Shown: one piece after another, positions 53,984-62,002 of the stretch
How the letters are laid out: the number at the start of each line of letters is the position of its first letter
How positions within the stretch are numbered: position 1 is the stretch's first letter
NCBI RefSeq assembly: GCF_937952055.1
Contig: NZ_CALFYO010000025.1
Location: forward strand, 62,001 to 126,000
DNA: 64,000 bases
Direction: 5' to 3'
From: an uncultured Piscinibacter sp.
Lineage (GTDB): Bacteria > Pseudomonadota > Gammaproteobacteria > Burkholderiales > Burkholderiaceae_C
Position numbers and translations under genes: made by a program
Notes under the pieces: generated by a model
Database searches by the model: none
What the model saw: the letters and a program-made list of their open reading frames with translations, nothing else
Told to the model about the DNA's origin: nothing

Positions 53984-54096
53984 CCCACCCCCGGAGCGCC
54001 CGACAGCGCTCCCCCTCGAGGGGACACCGCCAGCGGACCGGCCAAGCCGGATCCGCGGTGGTCGCTTGATCCCACTTCCAGCCGCGGAGTCGTGCG
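53984..54096. repeat. GC-rich repeat/hairpin region between urtA and urtB
   Basis: 113 bp containing GAGCGC/GCGCTC (around a CCGACA loop), the palindrome CCCCTCGAGGGG, and GGCC-AAGCC-GG-type dyads. The layout resembles the repeat at 14032-14098. In an operon such structures often stabilise the upstream mRNA and let the binding protein be made in excess over the permease. Confidence 0.55.
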
Positions 54097-55011
54097 ATGA
54101 GTTTTTCGGAGATGCTGAACATCGGCCTGATGCAGGGCTTCGCGGGGCTGAGCCTGTTCTCGGTGCTGCTGCTGATGGGCCTGGGCCTGGCGATCATCTT
54201 CGGCCAGATGGGCGTGATCAACATGGCGCACGGCGAGTTCATGACCATCGGCGCCTACACGATCTTCCTCGGCTCGACGCTGTCGGAGAAGTTCGCGCCC
54301 GGCTTCATAGCCTACTACTTCCCCATCGCCATCGGCGTGGCCTTCGTGCTCGCCTTCGCGGCCGGCTGGCTGGTCGAGTGGGCGTTGATCCGCCACCTCT
54401 ACAAGCGCCCGCTGGATACGCTGCTGGCCACCTGGGGCCTGAGCCTCGGCATCCAGCAGATGTTCCGCACCGGCATCGGCCCGAAGGAGGTCAGCCCCAC
54501 GCTGCCCGACTGGCTGCTCGGTTCCTGGGCACCGGCCGAAGGACTGGACATCCCGATCAACGGCATGTTCGTGCTCGCGCTCACCGCGGTGGTCACTGGC
54601 GGCGTGATGCTGGCCCTGTACAAGAGCCGCTGGGGCCTGCGCGTGCGCGCCACGGTGAGCAATCGCCAGATGGCCAACGCGGTGGGCATCAACACCCGTC
54701 AGACCGACCGCCTCACCTTCGCGATCGGCTGCGGCATCGCCGGCGTGGCCGGCGCGGCCTTCACGACGATCGGCTCGACCGGCCCGACCTCCGGCTCGCT
54801 CTACATCGTCGACGCCTTCCTCGTCGTCACCTTCGGCGGCGCCGCCAGCCTGCTCGGCACGGTGGCCTCGGCCTTCGGCATCGCGCAGACGCAGTCGATC
54901 AGCGAGTTCTTCATGAGCGGCTCGATGGCCAAGGTGCTGACGCTGTCGATGATCGTGCTGATCCTGATGATGCGGCCGCAGGGGCTGTTCGCATCGAAGG
55001 TGCGGCGCTGA
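54097..55011 (+). CDS. urtB: Urea/amide ABC transporter permease UrtB
   Basis: 304 residues, LivH-type permease with about eight helices. Features: GLGLAIIFGQMGVINMAHGEFMTIGAYT (the N-M-A-H-G-E signature of this family), LLATWGLSLGIQQMFRTGIGPKEV, and the EAA-like loop VSNRQMANAVGINTRQTDRLTFAIGC. The C-terminal MMRPQGLFASKVRR is typical. Forms the membrane channel with UrtC. Confidence 0.94.
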   Translation: MSFSEMLNIGLMQGFAGLSLFSVLLLMGLGLAIIFGQMGVINMAHGEFMTIGAYTIFLGSTLSEKFAPGFIAYYFPIAIGVAFVLAFAAGWLVEWALIRHLYKRPLDTLLATWGLSLGIQQMFRTGIGPKEVSPTLPDWLLGSWAPAEGLDIPINGMFVLALTAVVTGGVMLALYKSRWGLRVRATVSNRQMANAVGINTRQTDRLTFAIGCGIAGVAGAAFTTIGSTGPTSGSLYIVDAFLVVTFGGAASLLGTVASAFGIAQTQSISEFFMSGSMAKVLTLSMIVLILMMRPQGLFASKVRR

Positions 55012-55042
55012 GACGAATGCTGAACTGTCCCGGAGATCCCGC

Positions 55043-56251
55043 ATGAATTCGATCAAGACCTGGCTCGCGCGCCCCGGCGTGGGCAGCACGCTGATCCTCG
55101 CGCTGCTGCTGCTCGTCATCCTGCCGCTGTCGCTCGACGCCTTTCGCCTCAACCTGGTCGGCAAGTACCTCACCTACGCCTTCGTGGCCGTCGGCCTGGT
55201 GATGGTGTGGGGCTACGGCGGCGTGCTCAGCCTCGGCCAGGGCGTGTTCTTCGGCCTCGGCGGCTACGCGATGGCGATGTTCCTCAAGCTCGAGGCCAGC
55301 GACCCGGAGAGCACCAAGATCCAGAGCACGCCGGGCATCCCGGACTTCATGGACTGGAACCAGATCACCGAGTTGCCGATGTTCTGGCTGCCGTTCAAGA
55401 GCCTGCCGCTGACGCTGATCCTGGTCATCGCGGTGCCCACGATGCTGGCCTTCGTCATCAGCTTCGCGATGTTCAAGCGGCGCGTCGGCGGCGTGTACTT
55501 CGCGATCATCACGCAGGCGGTGGCGCTGATCCTGACCGTGCTGATCATCGGCCAGCAGGGCTACACCGGCGGCGTCAACGGCATGACCGACCTGAAGACG
55601 CTGCTCGGCTGGGACATCCGCACCGATTCGGCGCGCCTCATCCTCTACTACGTCTGCTGCGCGCTGCTGCTGGGCAGCATCGTGCTGTGCGCCTGGGTGC
55701 AGAAGAGCAAGCTCGGCACGCTGCTGCTGGCGATGCGCGACAAGGAAGACCGCGTGCGCTTCTCCGGCTACGACGTGGCGATGTTCAAGGTCGCCGTGTT
55801 CTGCCTGGGCGCGGCGCTGTCGGGCATCGGCGGCGCGATGTTCGCGCTGCAGGTCGGCTTCATGTCACCCTCCTTCGTCGGCATCGTGCCCTCGATCGAG
55901 ATGGTCATCTACGCCGCGGTCGGCGGGCGCATGAGCCTGGTCGGCGCGGTCTACGGCGCGCTGCTGGTCAACGCGGGCAAGACGCTGTTCTCCGAGACCT
56001 TCCCCGATCTCTGGCTGTTCCTGATGGCGGCGCTGTTCATCGGCGTGACGATGGCCTTCCCGAACGGCCTGGCCGGCCTGGTCGAGAGCCACATCAAGCC
56101 GTGGTGGAACAAGCGCCAGGCGCAGCGTGCGGCACAGAAGGAAGCGCTGGCCGCGGCACACGCCGCGTATCCCGAGGCACCCCCCAAGCCGGCGCGGTCG
56201 GGCAGCGGCTCCGCCACCCTGCCCCCGGGCATCAGCGGCCAGCAGGCCTGA
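55043..56251 (+). CDS. urtC: Urea/amide ABC transporter permease UrtC
   Basis: 402 residues, LivM-type permease. After the first helices comes VMVWGYGGVLSLGQGVFFGLGGYAMAMFLKLE, then the UrtC-specific FMDWNQITELPMFWLPF stretch, FAIITQAVALILTVLIIGQQGYTGGVNGMT, and the coupling loop LLLAMRDKEDRVRFSGYDV. It has a long Ala/Pro-rich C-terminal tail (about 45 residues). Ten bp to urtD. Confidence 0.94.
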   Translation: MNSIKTWLARPGVGSTLILALLLLVILPLSLDAFRLNLVGKYLTYAFVAVGLVMVWGYGGVLSLGQGVFFGLGGYAMAMFLKLEASDPESTKIQSTPGIPDFMDWNQITELPMFWLPFKSLPLTLILVIAVPTMLAFVISFAMFKRRVGGVYFAIITQAVALILTVLIIGQQGYTGGVNGMTDLKTLLGWDIRTDSARLILYYVCCALLLGSIVLCAWVQKSKLGTLLLAMRDKEDRVRFSGYDVAMFKVAVFCLGAALSGIGGAMFALQVGFMSPSFVGIVPSIEMVIYAAVGGRMSLVGAVYGALLVNAGKTLFSETFPDLWLFLMAALFIGVTMAFPNGLAGLVESHIKPWWNKRQAQRAAQKEALAAAHAAYPEAPPKPARSGSGSATLPPGISGQQA

Positions 56252-56260
56252 GGAATCGAC

Positions 56261-57007
56261 ATGAGCAGCAGCACCGACTTCGCGCTGGCGGTGGAAGACC
56301 TCACCGTCTCCTTCGACGGCTTCAAGGCGATCGATTCGCTGACCCTGTACATCGACAAGAACGAGCTGCGCGTGATCATCGGCCCGAACGGCGCCGGCAA
56401 GACCACGCTGCTCGACCTGATCTGCGGCAAGACCAAGGCCAGCGCCGGCAGCATCAAGTTCAGGAACGAGGAGCTGACGAAGCTCCCCGAGCACACCCGC
56501 GTGCGCCGCGGCATCGGCCGCAAGTTCCAGACGCCGTCGATCTACGAGAACCTCACCGTCTTCCAGAACCTCGAGGTGTCGTTCCCCAAGGGCCGCTCGG
56601 TGCTGGGCGCGCTGTTCTTCCGGTGCAACGACGAGGTCAAGGCGCGCGTGCAGGTGGTGGCCGAGGAGGTCGGCCTGGCCGATGCGCTGCCGATGGAGGC
56701 CGGGCTGCTCAGCCACGGCCAGAAGCAGTGGCTGGAGATCGGCATGCTGCTGATGCAGGAGCCCGAGCTGCTGATGCTCGACGAGCCGATCGCTGGCATG
56801 AGCGCGCGCGAGCGCGAACTCACTGCCGAGCTGCTGCAGCGCATCAGCAAGAACCGTTCGGTGATCGTGATCGAGCATGACATGGACTTCGTCAAGCAGA
56901 TCGCCCACAAGGTCACCGTGATGCACCAGGGAAAGATCCTCGCCGAGGGCTCCATGGAGAAGGTGCAGAACGACCCCAAGGTCATCGACGTGTACCTGGG
57001 CCACTGA
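56261..57007 (+). CDS. urtD: Urea/amide ABC transporter ATP-binding protein UrtD
   Basis: 248 residues, LivG-type ATPase. Walker A GPNGAGKTT, Q-loop GRKFQTPSIYENLTVFQNLEV, signature LLSHGQKQWLEIGM, Walker B LLMLDEPIAGM and H-loop VIEHDMDFVKQI. Energises the transporter together with UrtE, which starts 10 bp downstream. Confidence 0.95.
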   Translation: MSSSTDFALAVEDLTVSFDGFKAIDSLTLYIDKNELRVIIGPNGAGKTTLLDLICGKTKASAGSIKFRNEELTKLPEHTRVRRGIGRKFQTPSIYENLTVFQNLEVSFPKGRSVLGALFFRCNDEVKARVQVVAEEVGLADALPMEAGLLSHGQKQWLEIGMLLMQEPELLMLDEPIAGMSARERELTAELLQRISKNRSVIVIEHDMDFVKQIAHKVTVMHQGKILAEGSMEKVQNDPKVIDVYLGH

Positions 57008-57017
57008 GGAGAACCCC

Positions 57018-57707
57018 ATGCTGAGCGTGAAGGACCTGTTCGTCGCCTATGGGCAAAGCGAGGCGCTGCACGGCATCTCGTTCGAGGCGGCACCGAAGGA
57101 GACGGTGGCCATCATGGGCCGCAACGGCATGGGCAAGACCACGCTGTTCAAGAGCCTGATGGGCGTGCTGCCGACCAAGGCCGGCTCCATCAACGTGGCC
57201 GGCAACGACATCACCAGGGACGAGAGCTACCGTCGCGTCGCCAAGGGCATTGCCTATGTGCCCCAGGGCCGCATGATCTTCCCGACGCTGACCGTCGAGG
57301 AGAACATCCAGACCGGCCTGGAGAACGCGAAGGACAAGCGCATCCCCGAGGAGATCTACGCGCTGTTCCCGGTGCTGTGGGACATGCGGCGGCGCAAGGG
57401 CGGCAACCTCTCCGGCGGCCAGCAGCAGCAGCTCGCCATCGCCCGCGCGCTGGTCACCAACCCCAAGGTGCTGCTGCTCGACGAGCCGACCGAAGGCATC
57501 CAGCCGTCGATCATCAAGGACATCGCGAAGGCCCTCAACGAGATCCGCAAGCTGCGCGACATCTCGATCGTCGTCAGCGAGCAGGTGCTCAGCTTCGCGA
57601 TGGACGTCGCCGACCGCCTGTTCGTCATCGAGGGCGGGCGCCTGGTGCACGAGACCAGCCGCGCCGACACCGACGCCGCGCACATCAAGCAGTACCTCTC
57701 CGTCTGA
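57018..57707 (+). CDS. urtE: Urea/amide ABC transporter ATP-binding protein UrtE
   Basis: 229 residues, LivF-type ATPase. Walker A GRNGMGKTT, Q-loop YVPQGRMIFPTLTVEENI, signature NLSGGQQQQLAIARAL, Walker B LLLDEPTEGIQPS, and the H-loop position occupied by VVSEQVLSFAMD, as is usual for UrtE. Ends 34 bp before fmdA, within the same operon. Confidence 0.95.
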   Translation: MLSVKDLFVAYGQSEALHGISFEAAPKETVAIMGRNGMGKTTLFKSLMGVLPTKAGSINVAGNDITRDESYRRVAKGIAYVPQGRMIFPTLTVEENIQTGLENAKDKRIPEEIYALFPVLWDMRRRKGGNLSGGQQQQLAIARALVTNPKVLLLDEPTEGIQPSIIKDIAKALNEIRKLRDISIVVSEQVLSFAMDVADRLFVIEGGRLVHETSRADTDAAHIKQYLSV

Positions 57708-57741
57708 CCCCCCAAGACTTCATTCCCGAAGGAGCCACGAC

Positions 57742-58968
57742 ATGCCCGAAACCCTGATCAAGGTCGACCTTTCCAAACCCGCGCCCAGCAACGAGATGGT
57801 GCACAACCGCTGGCACCCGGACATCCCGATGGCCTGCTGGGTCAAGCCTGGCGACGAGTTCGTGCTCGAGACCTACGACTGGACCGGCGGCTTCATCAAG
57901 AACAACGACAGCGCCGACGACGTGCGCGACATCGACCTGAGCACGGTGCACTACCTCTCCGGCCCGGTGGGCGTGAAGGGCGCCGAGCCGGGCGACCTGC
58001 TGGTGGTCGACCTGCTGGACATCGGCGCCAAGGACGACAGCCTGTGGGGCTTCAACGGCTTCTTCAGCAAGAAGAACGGCGGCGGCTTCCTGACCGAGCA
58101 CTTTCCGCAGGCGCAGAAGTCGATCTGGGACTTCCACGGCATGTTCACGACTTCGCGCCACGTGCCGGGGGTGAAGTACGCGGGCCTGATCCACCCCGGC
58201 CTGATCGGCTGCCTGCCCGACCCCAAGATGCTCGAGATGTGGAACGCGCGCGAGCAGGCGCTGATCGACTCCGACCCCGCCACCAGCGGGCTGGCCAACC
58301 CGCCCTTCGCCGGCACGGCGCACATGGGCAAGCTCACCGGTGACGCGAAGGCCAAGGCCGCCGCCTCCGGCGCGCGCACCGTGCCGCCGCGCGAACACGG
58401 CGGCAACTGCGACATCAAGGACCTGTCGCGCGGCTCGAAGATCTTCTTCCCGGTCTACGTGGACGGCGCGGGCCTGTCCGTGGGCGACCTGCACTTCAGC
58501 CAGGGCGACGGCGAGATCACCTTCTGCGGCGCCATCGAGATGGCCGGCTGGGTGCACATGAAAGTCAGCCTGATCAAGGGCGGCATGGCCAAGTACGGCA
58601 TCAAGAACCCGATCTTCAAGCCCAGCCCGATCAAGCCGGTCTACGACGACTACGTGATCTTCGAAGGCATCAGCGTCGACGAGGCCGGCAAGCAGTACTA
58701 CCTGGACGTGAACGTCGCCTACCGCCAGGCCTGCCTGAACGCGATCGAGTACCTGAAGAAGTTCGGCTACTCCGGCGCGCAGGCCTACTCGATCCTCGGC
58801 ACGGCGCCGGTGCAGGGCCACATCAGCGGCGTGGTCGACGTGCCCAACGCCTGCGCGACGCTGTGGCTGCCGACCGCGATCTTCGACTTCGACATCAACC
58901 CGAGCGCGGCCGGGCCGACCAAGTTCATCGACGGCTCGGTCCAGATGCCGCTGTCGCCGGACCTCTGA
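57742..58968 (+). CDS. fmdA: Formamidase / acetamidase FmdA
   Basis: 408 residues, FmdA_AmdA family. Characteristic stretches: MPETLIKVDLSKPAPSNEMVHNRWHPDIPM, GAEPGDLLVVDLLDIG, FTTSRHVPGVKYAGLIHPGLIGCLPDPKML, GGNCDIKDLSRGSKIFFPVYVDGAGLSVGDLHFSQGDGEI, and GISVDEAGKQYYLDVNVAYRQACLNAI. The conserved His and acidic residues of the beta-sandwich active site are present. It hydrolyses formamide to formate and ammonia. Good ribosome site (AAGGAG), last but one gene of the transporter operon. Confidence 0.95.
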   Translation: MPETLIKVDLSKPAPSNEMVHNRWHPDIPMACWVKPGDEFVLETYDWTGGFIKNNDSADDVRDIDLSTVHYLSGPVGVKGAEPGDLLVVDLLDIGAKDDSLWGFNGFFSKKNGGGFLTEHFPQAQKSIWDFHGMFTTSRHVPGVKYAGLIHPGLIGCLPDPKMLEMWNAREQALIDSDPATSGLANPPFAGTAHMGKLTGDAKAKAAASGARTVPPREHGGNCDIKDLSRGSKIFFPVYVDGAGLSVGDLHFSQGDGEITFCGAIEMAGWVHMKVSLIKGGMAKYGIKNPIFKPSPIKPVYDDYVIFEGISVDEAGKQYYLDVNVAYRQACLNAIEYLKKFGYSGAQAYSILGTAPVQGHISGVVDVPNACATLWLPTAIFDFDINPSAAGPTKFIDGSVQMPLSPDL

Positions 58969-58987
58969 TCGCCGCAGGAGCCGCCGC

Positions 58988-59332
58988 ATGCCGACCTACG
59001 ACTACGCCTGCCCGGCCTGCGGCGGCTTCGACGCACTGCGCTCCTTCGCGCAGCGCGACGAGCCGGCCGCCTGCCCGGACTGCGCCGCGCCCTCGCCGCG
59101 TGTCTTCACGGCGATGCCGCGGCTGGCCTGCGTCAGCAGCGAGACGCGCCGCGCGATGGAGACCAACGAGCGCGCGCGCCACGAGCCGAAGAGCTCGGGC
59201 TCGTACCAGCGCATGCGCCATCCGGCCGGCTGCGGCTGTTGCTCGCCGGGCAGCCGCCGCAGCGCGACGGTCACCGCGGCCAACGGCGCCAAGGCCTTCC
59301 CGAGCAAGCGCCCCTGGATGATCAGTCACTGA
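58988..59332 (+). CDS. fmdB: FmdB-type zinc-ribbon protein
   Basis: 114 residues. N-terminal zinc ribbon MPTYDYACPACGGFD...ACPDCAAPSPRVF (two C-x2-C pairs), the FmdB/CxxC_CXXC_SSSS type named after a putative regulator of fmdA in Methylophilus. A second Cys cluster near HPAGCGCC and the conserved tail AFPSKRPWMISH belong to the amidase-linked subgroup. Follows fmdA by 19 bp; likely co-expressed. Whether it regulates, or supplies metal to, FmdA is not known. Confidence 0.92.
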   Translation: MPTYDYACPACGGFDALRSFAQRDEPAACPDCAAPSPRVFTAMPRLACVSSETRRAMETNERARHEPKSSGSYQRMRHPAGCGCCSPGSRRSATVTAANGAKAFPSKRPWMISH

Positions 59333-59369
59333 CCGGATTCACCCGCCGGAGCGGGCGGCCGGCGCGGCC

Positions 59370-59423
59370 GTGCGCAGGGTGCTAAGCTTTCCGCCCGAAA
59401 AGCGAAAAGCGCCCCCTGCGCAC
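59370..59423 (+). repeat. 10-bp inverted repeat before the aminotransferase gene
   Basis: Arms GTGCGCAGGG (59370-59379) and CCCTGCGCAC (59414-59423) around a 34-nt loop, ending 10 bp before the ATG at 59434 and partly covering its GGAG ribosome site. Could be a translational control hairpin or an operator. Confidence 0.5.
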
Positions 59424-59433
59424 GGAGATACTC

Positions 59434-60585
59434 ATGCCCGGACTGCTGCCCGACGTCGACCCCGACGGCCTGCTCGAATATTCGGTGGTCTACACCGACC
59501 GGGCGCTCAACCACATGTCGCGCAAGTTCCAGGGCGTGATGTGCGACATCTCGTCGGTGCTGAAAGAAGCCTACAACGCGCGCTCGGCGATCGTCGTGCC
59601 GGGCAGCGGCAGCTACGGCATGGAAGCGGTGGCACGGCAGTTCGCCGCGGCCAAGCCGGCGCTGGTGATCCGCAACGGCTGGTTCAGCTTCCGCTGGACG
59701 CAGATCTTCGAGATGGGCCGCATCCCGTCGTCGGTCGCCGTGCTGAAGGCACGCACGCAGGGTTCGGGCCGCCAGCAGCCCTTCGCGCCGGCGCCGATCG
59801 GCGAGGTGGTGGCGGCGATCCGCAAGGACAAGCCGGCGGTCGTCTTCGCGCCGCACGTCGAGACCGCCGCCGGCATGGTGCTGCCCGACGACTACCTGCG
59901 TGCCGTGGCCGACGCGGTGCACGAGGTCGGCGGCCTGTTCGTGCTCGACTGCATCGCCTCCGGCGCGCTGTGGGTGGACATGCAGGCCACCGGCGTCGAC
60001 GTGCTGATCAGCGCGCCGCAGAAGGGCTGGTCGGGTTCGCCCTGCTGTGCCTTCGTGATGCTCGGCGAGCGCGCCCGCGCCGCGATCGACGGCACCGCCA
60101 GCAGCAGCTTCGCGATGGACCTGAAGAAGTGGCTGAGCGTGATGGAGACCTACGAGAGCGGCGCCCACGTCTACCACACCACCATGCCGACCGATGCGCT
60201 GACGCGCACCCGCGACGTGATGTTGGAGACGAAGGCGATCGGCTTCGAGGCGCTTCGCGCCGCGCAGATCGAGCTCGGCCGCAAGGTGCGCGCGCTGATG
60301 GTGCGGCGCGGCTTCCCGAGCGTGGCCGCCGAAGGCTTCCAAGCCGCCGGCGTGGTGGTCAGCTACACCGACGACGACGGCCTGCACACCGGCAGGAGCT
60401 TCCTCGCCGAGGGCCTGCAGACCGCCGCGGGCGTGCCGCTGCAGTGCGACGAGCCGGCCGACTTCAAGACCTTCCGCATCGGCCTGTTCGGGCTGGAGAA
60501 GCTGCAGCACGTCGATCGCACGGTGGGCAACCTCGAGGCGGCGCTGGACCGCATCGCCTCGGCGGGGCAACGCGCCGCCGCCTGA
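59434..60585 (+). CDS. Class V PLP-dependent aminotransferase (alanine/serine-glyoxylate type)
   Basis: 383 residues. Aminotransferase class V core: VVPGSGSYGMEAVARQFAAA, RNGWFSFRWTQIF, FAPHVETAAGMVLPDDYL, LFVLDCIASGALWVDMQATGVDVLISAPQKGWSG with the PLP lysine in PQKGW, and MPTDALTRTRDVMLE. The fold-type I enzyme most resembles alanine-glyoxylate aminotransferases. It lies 101 bp after fmdB and may be part of the amide locus; its amino donor and acceptor are not evident. Confidence 0.86.
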   Translation: MPGLLPDVDPDGLLEYSVVYTDRALNHMSRKFQGVMCDISSVLKEAYNARSAIVVPGSGSYGMEAVARQFAAAKPALVIRNGWFSFRWTQIFEMGRIPSSVAVLKARTQGSGRQQPFAPAPIGEVVAAIRKDKPAVVFAPHVETAAGMVLPDDYLRAVADAVHEVGGLFVLDCIASGALWVDMQATGVDVLISAPQKGWSGSPCCAFVMLGERARAAIDGTASSSFAMDLKKWLSVMETYESGAHVYHTTMPTDALTRTRDVMLETKAIGFEALRAAQIELGRKVRALMVRRGFPSVAAEGFQAAGVVVSYTDDDGLHTGRSFLAEGLQTAAGVPLQCDEPADFKTFRIGLFGLEKLQHVDRTVGNLEAALDRIASAGQRAAA

Positions 60586-61548
60586 TCAGTTCTTCAGGCC
60601 CCGGGGCAGCGGCAGGCCGCTGGCGCGCAGGGCCGCGCGGGCGCGGTCGGGGTAGTCGGTGATCAGGCCGTCGACGCCCCAGGCGATCAGCCGCTCCATG
60701 TCGGCGCCTTCGTTGACGGTCCAGGGCAGCACGCGCAGCCCGAGCGCGTGCGCCTCGTGCACCAGCTCCTCGCTCAGGTCGATGAAGTTCGGCGACCAGA
60801 TCGTGCCGCCGGCAGCCTTCACCATGCGCGGCACGCTGCCATGGTCGGCCAGGCGCAGGCCGGCGGTCCAGGCGCCGTCGGCGATGGTGTCGAAGCGCGG
60901 CGACTGCGACGACAGGTAGGCCGTCGGCAGTTCCGGCGCGAGCTGCTGGACGCGCTGCAGCGCGCGCCAGTCGAAGCCCTGCACGGTGACACGCCCGGCC
61001 ATGCCGGAGGACTTCAGCTCGGCCAGCAGCGCGTCGACGATGGCCTCCCAGGGCGGGCGGTCGTCCGGCCGCCCTGGGTGCATCTTCACCTCGAGGTTGA
61101 AGCGCACGTCGTCGGCGCCGCGCTCCTTCACCAGGCCGAACGCGGCTGCCAGGGTCGGGATGCGCTGGCCGTCGTGCGGCCTCTGCGACGGGAAGCCCGC
61201 CGCGCTGCGGCTGCCCGGCCTGAGTCGTCCGACGTCGTAGCGGCGCAGCTGCGCCAGCGTCAATTCCTTCAGCCGCGGCGTCGGCGCGACGATCCATTCG
61301 CCCTGCGCGTCACGTGTCTGGTCGGCGTTCAGCGCCGCGTCGTGGTGCAGCACCAGCACGCCGTCGGCGCTGAGGTGCAGGTCGGTCTCCAGCGTGCTCA
61401 CACCGATCTCCAGCGCACGCTCGAAGGCGGCCAGCGTGTTCTCCGGGGCGAGGCCGCGTGCGCCGCGGTGGCCCTGCAGGTCGAAGGCCTGCGCGCCGGC
61501 AGCCAGCCCCATCAGCAGCAGGGCCCGTGGCAGGGTGCGCAGCGTCAT
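60586..61548 (-). CDS. Periplasmic glycerophosphodiester phosphodiesterase
   Basis: 320 residues with signal peptide LPRALLLMGLAAGAQA. GDPD motifs: FDLQGHRGARGLAPENTLAAFERAL (catalytic His and Arg), TLETDLHLSADGVLVLHHDAALN (metal and second His), FNLEVKMHPG, and the C-terminal VLPWTVNEGADMERLIAWGVDGLITDYPD. It releases glycerol-3-phosphate from lipid head groups. It is antisense to the surrounding amide genes and directly convergent with the aminotransferase, so probably unrelated to amide use. Confidence 0.93.
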   Translation of the reverse strand: MTLRTLPRALLLMGLAAGAQAFDLQGHRGARGLAPENTLAAFERALEIGVSTLETDLHLSADGVLVLHHDAALNADQTRDAQGEWIVAPTPRLKELTLAQLRRYDVGRLRPGSRSAAGFPSQRPHDGQRIPTLAAAFGLVKERGADDVRFNLEVKMHPGRPDDRPPWEAIVDALLAELKSSGMAGRVTVQGFDWRALQRVQQLAPELPTAYLSSQSPRFDTIADGAWTAGLRLADHGSVPRMVKAAGGTIWSPNFIDLSEELVHEAHALGLRVLPWTVNEGADMERLIAWGVDGLITDYPDRARAALRASGLPLPRGLKN

Positions 61549-61710
61549 CGTGGGAGCCTCCGTCCCGCAAGCATGCCACGCGGCGCCGCGTCGGGCCCGG
61601 CAGCGGTCGGATTTCACGCCGCGCCGGCAGAGGGTCCCGCGATCACGGGACTGCGCGTCGCGGCTCGCGTGACCAGAATTCCTCCATCGCTCCCGCTTCA
61701 GCACTGCGCC

Positions 61711-61905
61711 ATGTCGATGGTCAAGTTCGATGCTTCCCCCGCCTCGCCACGCTGCGTGCCGGCCCCCCGGGATCCGCAGGGATGCGGCGAGCCGGTGGAG
61801 CACGGCTGGTTCCTGTCGTCTTTCGACCTGGCCCGAGGACTCAGGGTGGTCGAAGCCGACGACGAGGATCTGCGCTCGCTGTTCGGCACGGTGCAGCCGC
61901 AGTAG
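61711..61905 (+). CDS. Small protein (64 aa) upstream of the amidase
   Basis: Begins MSMVKFDASPAS; a Pro/Arg-rich start is followed by HGWFLSSFDLARGLRVVEADDEDLRSLFG, which resembles a short conserved motif (GWF-x-SS-[FW]-[DE]-L-x-x-GL-x-V) I recall from small hypothetical proteins of Burkholderiales. No signal peptide, no membrane segment and no clear Shine-Dalgarno. It ends 17 bp before the palindrome. Function unknown. Confidence 0.5.
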   Translation: MSMVKFDASPASPRCVPAPRDPQGCGEPVEHGWFLSSFDLARGLRVVEADDEDLRSLFGTVQPQ

Positions 61906-61921
61906 CGTTCCCACGGCGCGC

Positions 61922-61937
61922 TACGTCGAACGACGTA
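61922..61937. promoter_or_regulatory. Palindromic operator TACGTC-N4-GACGTA (copy 2)
   Basis: Perfect 6-bp dyad with GAAC spacer, 65 bp before the amidase ATG. Within 61921-61940 only the spacer base at 61931 differs from the corresponding 20 bp of copy 1 (52596-52615). Likely shared regulator site. Confidence 0.7.
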
Positions 61938-62002
61938 TTCCGCGCGACGCCCGCATTCGCTGCAATGGACCCATCCAAGGGTCAACTCAGCGGGAGCCAG
62001 TC

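Larger units (their letters stand above)
61549..62002. other. Region between the phosphodiesterase and amidase genes
   Basis: 454 bp. It holds a probable 64-residue ORF (61711-61905), the second TACGTC-N4-GACGTA palindrome (61922-61937), and presumably the amidase promoter; a weak -10 candidate is TGCAAT at 61961-61966. Nothing else recognised. Confidence 0.55.
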
